Assembly: GCF_946885885.1 (NCBI RefSeq) | Contig: NZ_CAMPHN010000044.1 | Coordinates: 1-29,905, forward strand | DNA length: 29,905 bases | Source of the DNA: an uncultured Pseudomonas sp. | GTDB lineage: Bacteria > Pseudomonadota > Gammaproteobacteria > Pseudomonadales > Pseudomonadaceae | Direction of reading: 5' to 3' | In this document: piece after piece, positions 16,097 to 22,097 of the stretch | Numbering within the stretch: position 1 is the stretch's first letter | Layout of the letters: each line of letters begins with the position of its first letter | Made by a program: the position numbers and the translations under genes | Notes under the pieces: generated by a model | What the model saw: the letters and a program-made list of their open reading frames with translations, nothing else | What the model was told of the DNA's origin: nothing | Database searches by the model: none

Positions 16097-16582
16097 ATGA
16101 CCAAAGAAGACGAAGTTTTGCAAGCTGCCCATGAAGCGCGTTATGCCCAGTTGGTCGCGGAGTTGGCGGATGCGTTCGGCGTCGATGCCGCGGCTCTGCA
16201 GGAGTCCGGGCACCTGATCGTCAATGGTGTGGACGTCGGCCTGCTCAACTACAAAGTGTGGGATCAAGGGCGGATCACCATTTTCTTCGACCTGGGCAGT
16301 ATCCCGGCGGCACGCCAGGCCGAGGCGTACCGCAAGTTGCTCGAGCAGAACCTGCTGCTACCGAGAACCTTCGGCACCTACGCGATCATTCCGGGAACCG
16401 ATCACGGCGCATTGGCCTACACCTTCGACTTCAGCAGTGGGCTCGATGGCTATGCGTTGGCCAAGAACATCTGCGAAACGCTGAAGCAATACAAAAGCAT
16501 GGAGAAGTCCCTGCAGGATGCCAGCCAGAACAGCCGGCTGCGCATGGGAACCTCTCTGAAAGCGTCCGGGATAGGCCTTTAG
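16097..16582 (+). CDS. CesT-family type III chaperone
   Basis: 161 residues. The alternating helix-strand pattern with NGVDVGLLNYKV, RITIFFDLGSIP and AIIPGTDHGALAYTFDF resembles CesT/Shc class I chaperones, which bind the N-terminal part of one or a few effectors and bring them to the ATPase. The ATG at 16097 is chosen for the AGGAG 8 bases before it; a longer frame from 16016 would overlap the hrp box. It lies 75 bases before an effector candidate and shares its promoter, the classical arrangement for a chaperone and its cognate cargo. The family length is usually 130-160, so this is at the upper end. Confidence 0.82.
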   Translation: MTKEDEVLQAAHEARYAQLVAELADAFGVDAAALQESGHLIVNGVDVGLLNYKVWDQGRITIFFDLGSIPAARQAEAYRKLLEQNLLLPRTFGTYAIIPGTDHGALAYTFDFSSGLDGYALAKNICETLKQYKSMEKSLQDASQNSRLRMGTSLKASGIGL

Positions 16583-16657
16583 TGGCCTCCTTGGTCCTGT
16601 AATGAACGATGAATCGATCCTTCATTTGCAAGCCGATAAAACATAGGTAACGACCCC

Positions 16658-17740
16658 ATGCATGTGAACAATTCAACTGCTCATATCTCCATCGATATAC
16701 CCGAGCCACCACCCGCCCCCGCACCGAGCGGCCCGCAGAGCAAGGGGGAGAAGGTCGCGGCCTGGGTGGGCGCCGCGGGTCAGCAGGCCGTCGTCAGTGG
16801 CGCGGCCTGGGGCTTCGCCAACAAGCTGCCGGTGGCCATCGGCACCACTGTCGGTGCGGCGGTCGGCGGGCCGGGAGGTGCCGCGCTTGGCGCCGTGGCC
16901 GGTAACCTGATTGGCGGCGCCACGCTGGGAATCACCCACTACTCGGCCGAAGTCGCCTGTAACAACGCGCGGGTAAAAATGGGCCATGGTTTCCAGTACC
17001 AGCCGGATCCCGGCGCGGGTGCCGCTAAGTTCACGCAGAACAGCTTTATCGGTACTTTCAGTACGCTAGGGGGAGCAAAGAGCCTGGCCAAGGCCGGCAT
17101 CGAAGCCGCGATCGGGGATGGCAAAGACTGGGGCAAAGCGTTTGCGGGCGTGGCGGTGGACACGGGGTCGTCGATGATCGGTGGGGCCATTGCCCAGACC
17201 ATCATCAATGACCGCCAGCACCTGGTCGGCGAAGATGGCTTCAACAGTGAGATCAAGTACAAGGAACTCAAGCATAAAAACTTCGACATGAACGAGGCGA
17301 CGACCCGCATGAAGGGTGGGGTGGCCGCAGGCGCGTCGGGGGGCTTGCTGGCTGGCGGCATGGAGCTGGTGCAGAACTCCGCGAGCAGCGCTGCCCAGCT
17401 GGCGACGGGGGCGATGATGGGCGCGGCGCAAACCTCGATCATGCTGCATACCTGGTTTAACGCCCGGGAGACCTTTGCGGCCCCACCGAAGCCAGCAGCA
17501 CCGCCACCTACAGCACCGACACCACCACCGGTAGCATCGACAGCGACAGGCACTTCCGGTCATTTGGGAGGGTCGACCCGGATTCCCGGGCTGTCGGAGT
17601 CCTCACGCTATTTCGACACCGTAGCTGAGCAGGATGATCATGATTTACTGAGCGACATGGAGATGGGGTACCTTCATCAACAGTCGGAAATCACCGAAGA
17701 GCACGAACACCATCAGCCACATTCGGAAGGGCGGGCGTGA
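16658..17740 (+). CDS. Unrecognised type III effector candidate paired with the CesT chaperone
   Basis: 360 residues, no family recognised. It is the second gene of an HrpL operon behind a chaperone. The N-terminus (MHVNNSTAHIS) is polar, then Pro-rich (residues 15-27). Gly/Ala-rich hydrophobic segments occupy residues about 35-95 and 160-185, with another from about 218 to 262. These could be membrane-inserting helices (GTTVGAAVGGPGGAALGAVAG). A Pro/Ala-rich stretch (residues 275-293) leads to a Ser- and acid/His-rich tail. The first four residues equal those of the 2590-4185 product and the tails are similar (EITEEHEHH against EIVTEEPHH), hinting that the two are distant relatives or share an export signal. 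A strong terminator follows. Confidence 0.75.
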   Translation: MHVNNSTAHISIDIPEPPPAPAPSGPQSKGEKVAAWVGAAGQQAVVSGAAWGFANKLPVAIGTTVGAAVGGPGGAALGAVAGNLIGGATLGITHYSAEVACNNARVKMGHGFQYQPDPGAGAAKFTQNSFIGTFSTLGGAKSLAKAGIEAAIGDGKDWGKAFAGVAVDTGSSMIGGAIAQTIINDRQHLVGEDGFNSEIKYKELKHKNFDMNEATTRMKGGVAAGASGGLLAGGMELVQNSASSAAQLATGAMMGAAQTSIMLHTWFNARETFAAPPKPAAPPPTAPTPPPVASTATGTSGHLGGSTRIPGLSESSRYFDTVAEQDDHDLLSDMEMGYLHQQSEITEEHEHHQPHSEGRA

Positions 17741-17760
17741 GTCGGTCGGCATAAGAATCC

Positions 17761-17787
17761 AGCCCGGAGTATTCCGGGCTTTTTTTC
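17761..17787 (+). terminator. Intrinsic terminator after the effector gene
   Basis: An 8-bp stem, AGCCCGGA and TCCGGGCT, with a 4-base loop is followed by seven T residues. It lies 20 bases past the stop at 17740 and closes the chaperone-effector operon. Confidence 0.9.
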
Positions 17788-17799
17788 GACTGTATCCCA

Positions 17800-17900
17800 G
17801 CCAGCGGCGGACCGCGCAGGTTAGCGGGGCATCCGGCATGACCGTTGGTACGCCGCGCATAAATGGATGACTTGCCTGAGTGCCACGTTGGCGGCTAACC
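17800..17900. repeat. Degenerate palindromic repeat relic
   Basis: This non-coding stretch carries CCGCGCAGGTTAGCG near 17813 and GGCTAACCCGCCCTAC near 17893. These are arms like those inside the 15655-15947 element (CCGCGCAGGTTAG and CTAACCTGCGCGG). It appears to be a decayed copy of that palindrome. Confidence 0.45.
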
Positions 17901-17975
17901 CGCCCTACAGGGTTTCGGCGGCACTCTGTAGGAGCCAGCTTGGTGACGCCCTTGCGAGGGGGAACGAGCGCGTAG

Positions 17976-18180
17976 GATGGGTTAGCAGGCCGTTGAAAAA
18001 CGTAGGCGAGGCAGACAAGACAAGGCAAAAACGGCCGAAAAAGCGGAGTTTACGTGCTGTAAATGAGCATTTTGAGGGCGTTTTTAACGCAGTATTGCCA
18101 ACGCAGGTAGTTTTTCAACGGCCTGTTAGGCGCTCGCAAACTGACCTGATACCAGCGGAACAAAGGCGCCGTAACCCATC
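17976..18180. repeat. Palindromic GATGGGTTA repeat split by a MITE
   Basis: The left arm GATGGGTTAG (17976-17985) and the right arm GCGCCGTAACCCATC (18166-18180) are near-perfect complements once the inserted 140-bp MITE and one TTAG copy are removed, which restores GATGGGTTAGGCGC. The stretch from 18181 to 18410 up to the hrpK hairpin holds no gene that I can support; around 18210-18280 it is notably AT-rich. Confidence 0.6.
17986..18125. mobile_element. 140-bp MITE with CAGGCCGTTGAAAAAC termini and TTAG duplication
   Basis: The termini are CAGGCCGTTGAAAAAC at the left and GTTTTTCAACGGCCTG (inexact in the junction base) at the right. The element is flanked by TTAG at 17982-17985 and 18126-18129. 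It is too short to code for a transposase. Fragments of its right end recur at 26041-26069 (25 of 29 bases) and 28572-28588 (17 of 17). I recall similar elements from other Pseudomonas genomes. Confidence 0.8.
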
Positions 18181-18410
18181 ATCGATAGCCGCCATGCCAA
18201 CGGGCTCGTGGAAATTTAGATTTATATAAAACAATGAGTTTTTTGTTTGATGAGAGGAGCTTTAGCCGCGATATTTTCAGCGCACTCAGGAGCAATGGCG
18301 GCTGAAGAGGGTACCGCCTAGCGGGGTGCCCCAGACCCCAGGGAAAGCGACAGATTGGACAGGTTTTTCGTGTCGCGACATCAGTTGCCCGGCGCCGGGA
18401 TGATGGTTCC

Positions 18411-18441
18411 GCGGGGCCGGCCAATGTCGACTCGGCCCCGC
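18411..18441 (-). terminator. GC-rich hairpin after hrpK
   Basis: A 9-bp perfect stem, GCGGGGCCG and CGGCCCCGC, with a 13-base loop lies 10 bases past the hrpK stop on the minus strand. There is no T run, so termination is plausible but not certain. Confidence 0.45.
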
Positions 18442-18450
18442 GCGCCACAC

Positions 18451-20190
18451 CTATTTCGGTTTCGCTATCCCGAACTGCTCCAGTGTCGGGTTCACCGTAC
18501 GGCTGAAGGCCTTGCGCTCTTTGCGCTCCTTCACCGCGTTGACGATTTCGCTGATGCCCATACCGACGGCCATCAAGCCGCTGACCGCCCAGCCCACGGG
18601 GCCGGCTGCGGCGCCGATCGCCGATGCCGCTGCGGTCCCGGCTGCCTGGCCTGCGACTGCGCCGACCACTCGGCCACCGACGGCGGCGGCTATGCGTCCG
18701 CCTAATCCAACGGCGGCTTTGCTGCCCTCGCGTTCGAAGCTATTGGAAGCGAAGCCCACGACCCGGTGAAGGGTATCGGCGGTCACGTTCAGCGCTTCCT
18801 TGGTTTCATCGACCGGACCCGCTCTCTCGGGGGATGTGCCATTTCCGGGATGCAAACCTGAGGTTGTGTGACGGGCGTCTTTATCGATCACTTTGGCCAG
18901 CCGCGGATCTCCGTTGACGATGCTGGCCGCCTGCTCATCGAGGTTGCTTGCCAGGAAGGCCTGCACGTCGGGATCGCCCTGCAACTGGGCGATCTTCTCG
19001 GCCAGCTCCTCCTCGGTCCGGCGCGTATCGCGGATACCGCCGCCGGCCTCGACCTGCTCGCGGGTCTGTAGCAGTTTGACCAGCACGGCGGCTTTCTGCT
19101 CGCCGCTATAAGCCGCAGGCTGGCTGAAAATATCGCCATTCAACCGGCTGATATCCACATCGGAAACGGCGCCGATGGTGGCCGCATCGCCCAATGTTCT
19201 GGAGAAGTCTTCGCGGGTGCTCGGTGCCTTGTCCTCGATCCACTTGGTGATGTCTTTGCTGCTCGATTGTCCATCCGGCCCTTTCTTCGCCAATTGCTTG
19301 CCGTTGGCACCGCCCCGGTCGAGCAGGTCGAACATGCCGGGCTTGGACCAGGTGGTCGCGGCGTCCTGCAGGACATCCGCCAGACCGTCGTTGCCCTGCA
19401 AGGCGGCGAGGCCGGCGGCACTGGCGCAGCCGTTCACCTTGCGTTGCTTCTCGGCCCCCTGGGCGCTGGCCGGATCGGCTGCCTGGGTCAGCGGTTCGTT
19501 GGCCAGGAGCAATGCGGCGGAACGCACCAATTGCTTCGACGACGGGTCCGCCTCCGGGTGCTCTTTCTCGTATTTGTGCAGGGTCTTCTCGGCTTGGCTG
19601 AGGCGATCTTCCATACGGTTGGCGAAGGCTTTCAGGTCTTTTTCGGTGATCTTGCCATCGGCCCTGCCGCCATCCTTGCCGACATCCACGGCGGTCATCA
19701 GCGCCGGGTTGTCGCGGATGAAGGCCCAGGCTTTCTCCGCATCCGGTCCGCCTTGCGCTGCGATTCTGGCCGCGGCGATAGGTCGGTTCAGTTCCTTGGC
19801 CGCCGCTTCTCGTTCGGCTGGCGGCAAATCGCCGAGCAGCGCTTGCCATTTTTCCAGCGCCTTGGGCGAGCTGTATTTGGAGTCGTCGAGAAAGTCGTAC
19901 TCTTGCGCTTTCTCTTGGCTGGGCGAGTCATGCACCGGGGCCGCTGGCGGCGTGTCCGCCTTGAGCGAAAGCAGGAAGCGCTCCAGCAGCGCGTGACCGG
20001 ACGGCTGGGTGCCCGGTTGGGCCGGTATTCGAGAGGGCATAGCGCACGGGTTCTGACCGAATTCAATGGATTTCAGGGGGCCATTCTGTCTTGCCGGTGG
20101 TTCGCTCGTTTTACCGGCTGCCGGTTCCTGTGGCGGGTAGGCATCGAATGCGCGGTAGGCGTGACTGGAAGTTGAGATGCGGTCGATCAT
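18451..20190 (-). CDS. hrpK: HrpK/HrpF/NolX-type translocator protein
   Basis: 579 residues. Proteins of this family are secreted by the T3SS and help effectors cross the host membrane. Support: an EF-hand-like segment at residues 169-185 (DVGKDGGRADGKITEKD), a YSGEQKAAVLVKLLQT block, and a long Gly/Ala hydrophobic region near the C-terminus (about residues 485-545) that could insert in membranes, ending in a charged tail. The ATG at 20190 follows GAGG and lies 115 bases after a perfect hrp box. In P. syringae hrpK is also next to hrpL on the effector-locus side. P. syringae HrpK1 is longer as I recall (over 700 residues). Family assignment is from memory of motifs, not alignment. Confidence 0.75.
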   Translation of the reverse strand: MIDRISTSSHAYRAFDAYPPQEPAAGKTSEPPARQNGPLKSIEFGQNPCAMPSRIPAQPGTQPSGHALLERFLLSLKADTPPAAPVHDSPSQEKAQEYDFLDDSKYSSPKALEKWQALLGDLPPAEREAAAKELNRPIAAARIAAQGGPDAEKAWAFIRDNPALMTAVDVGKDGGRADGKITEKDLKAFANRMEDRLSQAEKTLHKYEKEHPEADPSSKQLVRSAALLLANEPLTQAADPASAQGAEKQRKVNGCASAAGLAALQGNDGLADVLQDAATTWSKPGMFDLLDRGGANGKQLAKKGPDGQSSSKDITKWIEDKAPSTREDFSRTLGDAATIGAVSDVDISRLNGDIFSQPAAYSGEQKAAVLVKLLQTREQVEAGGGIRDTRRTEEELAEKIAQLQGDPDVQAFLASNLDEQAASIVNGDPRLAKVIDKDARHTTSGLHPGNGTSPERAGPVDETKEALNVTADTLHRVVGFASNSFEREGSKAAVGLGGRIAAAVGGRVVGAVAGQAAGTAAASAIGAAAGPVGWAVSGLMAVGMGISEIVNAVKERKERKAFSRTVNPTLEQFGIAKPK

Positions 20191-20305
20191 GCTTGGCCTC
20201 AGCGTCGATTTTGGGTGTCCGTATGCGCTGAAGCCTGCAATTACTCCAGATCGTGAACGCCCAGGAGCAGCGCCTTAAGGAAGACGCTCGCTTTTTCACA
20301 CATGC

Positions 20306-20333
20306 TGAGTGGTAGAGGGGGTCGAACGGTTCC
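20306..20333 (-). promoter_or_regulatory. hrp box for hrpK
   Basis: Read on the minus strand this is GGAACC-N15-CCACTCA, a perfect HrpL promoter, ending 115 bases before the hrpK start at 20190. It faces away from a second hrp-box-like site at 20397. Confidence 0.92.
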
Positions 20334-20396
20334 CCATGCCCCAGGCGCTGGGGCCCCATTTCGGGGGGAGCGCGCAGGCGAATACGACGGCGCAAT

Positions 20397-20424
20397 GGAA
20401 CGAAAGCCGAAGTCGCTCCACTCA
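20397..20424 (+). promoter_or_regulatory. hrp-box-like site before a 58-codon gene
   Basis: GGAACG-N15-CCACTCA differs from consensus only in the last -35 base. The -35 elements of this box and of the divergent hrpK box are 63 bases apart. The next plus-strand gene starts 107 bases downstream, at 20532. Confidence 0.7.
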
Positions 20425-20531
20425 AAAACGCAAAGAACGCTCAACGCGCTCTTTGGACGGTCTTTACCGACTATTGGGACGGCGAACGACCGGTATGGTG
20501 GGTCCAACAATCGACTTATTGAGGCAGAAAA

Positions 20532-20708
20532 ATGGCTAAGAAATTATCCGACCGTCGGCGCCAGGCCTTAGCCCTGCGCAGTTTAGAACGAGCCCAGAAG
20601 TTCAGTCTGGACTTCGACGACACCGAACGCATCAATCAGATTCGGGCGAAGGCGGCCAGCTACATCGCCAACAACCCTCAGCCAACAGCCGTGTATCTAT
20701 TGGGTTGA
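20532..20708 (+). CDS. Small basic 58-aa protein, possible HrpL-regulon member
   Basis: The frame starts at ATG 20532 with GAGGCAG about 6 bases upstream and ends at TGA 20708. It opens MAKKLSDRRRQALALRSLE, is helical and Arg/Lys-rich at the N-terminus, then acidic (DFDDTE), and ends NNPQPTAVYLLG. G/C at third codon positions looks like normal coding sequence for this genome. No family is recognised; it does not resemble the Hrp pilin. The hrp-box-like site upstream suggests co-expression with the T3SS, but the distance allows another promoter. It could be a secreted small protein, a regulator or a fragment. Confidence 0.55.
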   Translation: MAKKLSDRRRQALALRSLERAQKFSLDFDDTERINQIRAKAASYIANNPQPTAVYLLG

Positions 20709-20756
20709 TGCTCGTCGCTACGGTGATGAACAGGCGTCGCTATCGGCGGCTACTTT

Positions 20757-20795
20757 TCTGGATATGACGTGGGGTATCCCTGTGTCATATCCAGA
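20757..20795. terminator. Perfect 12-bp hairpin between convergent genes
   Basis: TCTGGATATGAC and GTCATATCCAGA form a perfect 12-bp stem around a 15-base loop that itself contains GGG and CCC. It lies between the 58-codon gene and the vfr-like gene, which converge. No T run follows on either strand, so it may be a bidirectional terminator of another kind or a repeat relic. Confidence 0.5.
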
Positions 20796-20814
20796 AATCC
20801 GCATCACGACGGGC

Positions 20815-21588
20815 TTAACAGCGAGCGACGGGTTGTGGGTTGGAGTGGAACAGGTTATTCAGCGGTCTGCGCCCGATCTGTTTGCTCTCCCGTTCGGGTT
20901 GTGGAAAAGCGACGAACTGTTTCTGTGCCGGTTGCGCATGGTCGTTCGGAGGGCTGAACACAACGATGGTTTTGCCTTTGATTTGCACCATCCCCTGCGC
21001 TTCGAGTTTTTTCAGTACACGCCCCACCATTTCGCGAGAGCAACTGATGAGGCGCGCGATTTCCTGGCGGGTGACTTTTATCTGAATACCGTCGGGGTGA
21101 TTCATTGCGCCAGGTTGCTTACAAAACTCCTGTAATACGCTGGAGACCCTGCCGGTGATATCCAGAGTGGTCAACTGGACGGCTTTGTGTGTCGTATGAC
21201 GGATACGCTCGGCCATTTGCCGGATGACCGCATAGAGAATCTCAGGATCTTGCTTGGCCAATTCCCGGAACTTGTCGTAACTCAGTTCAGCCACTTCGCA
21301 TTCAGTCTTTGCGACCACCCAGGCGCTACGTTGCTGTTTAGTCCCTTCCCTGTCGAACAAGCCAAGTTCTCCAAAGAATTCTCCGGGTTGCAGATAAGTG
21401 ACGATCAGCTCTTTTCCCGTGTTGTCGTCTATCAAGACGCTCATCGAGCCTTTAAGAACGAGAAACAAGGTTTCGCAATTGTCGCCCAGGCAGACAACAG
21501 CGCTTTTTGCCGAGTAGCGTCGACGATGGCAATGCGTCAGAAGCTTTTCCAGATTTTTGATTTTCGGCGAGAGAGTCGATAGCGGCAT
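20815..21588 (-). CDS. Vfr/Crp-family cAMP-binding regulator with C-terminal extension
   Basis: 257 residues, clearly related to Vfr (about 214 residues) but divergent, so probably a second copy. The N-terminal half has the cyclic-nucleotide pocket GEFFGELGLFDREG..QQRSAWV and the following TT pair (RHTTHKA) that contacts cAMP in Crp/Vfr. The C-terminal helix-turn-helix is VTRQEIARLISCSREMVGRVLKKLE. After the usual end (KGKTIVVF) it continues for about 45 Pro/Gln/Arg-rich residues, apparently by read-through into new sequence. Vfr controls the T3SS in P. aeruginosa, so a paralog in a T3SS island could feed cAMP signals to it; this is an inference. A small TAGAAG/CTTCTA inverted repeat lies 15 bases before the start. 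Confidence 0.9.
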   Translation of the reverse strand: MPLSTLSPKIKNLEKLLTHCHRRRYSAKSAVVCLGDNCETLFLVLKGSMSVLIDDNTGKELIVTYLQPGEFFGELGLFDREGTKQQRSAWVVAKTECEVAELSYDKFRELAKQDPEILYAVIRQMAERIRHTTHKAVQLTTLDITGRVSSVLQEFCKQPGAMNHPDGIQIKVTRQEIARLISCSREMVGRVLKKLEAQGMVQIKGKTIVVFSPPNDHAQPAQKQFVAFPQPERESKQIGRRPLNNLFHSNPQPVARC

Positions 21589-22097
21589 ATGCCCGAGTCC
21601 TTATAGAAGAGAGTGCTTCTATTCTTGTTTGGTCAGGAAAGCTGCCAGCAAAGGACCAGAACCGCCCATGCATCTGGACGTTCTGCATGTCCATGTAACC
21701 TCCATATGCGACCCCTGCATCAGGTAGGGCTGCCGCGGTTCTGGACCGTGGTTGTGCCGCGCTGAGTGTTGTCACTGATTTGCCTGCCAGCAGTCGTTAC
21801 TTCGTAAATGCTCTGCTACGAATACGCTCTACCGTGGCGTTTCTCGGCGCCCGGGACCATCGGGGGCGACTGGTTTTTGGGTAGGGGGATGACAGGGGTT
21901 TGTCAGGTATTCCGTACGTGGCGACAGGGGCCGGAAATTCACGGGGACGAAAATTGAAGGCCGTATAGCGGCTTTTTGAAGCCCCATACGGGAGATGACC
22001 GCTCGATACAGGCATGTCGGAAGTGATGGGGCCGGGCGCTGCATGGCGGCCTGTCTGGTCAAGGGCGAAGGTTTCACCGTCGACGCAGGCCTGCGCC
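21589..22097. other. Intergenic stretch without a supportable gene
   Basis: About 510 bases hold only short overlapping frames without ribosome sites or coding bias. An inverted repeat TAGAAG-N6-CTTCTA at 21604-21621 is near the vfr-like start and may be regulatory. Nothing else is recognised. Confidence 0.5.

Noticed and set aside
20302..20571. 89-codon plus-strand frame overlapping the hrpK promoter region
   Set aside because: It covers both hrp boxes, lacks a ribosome site and overlaps the better supported 58-codon gene.
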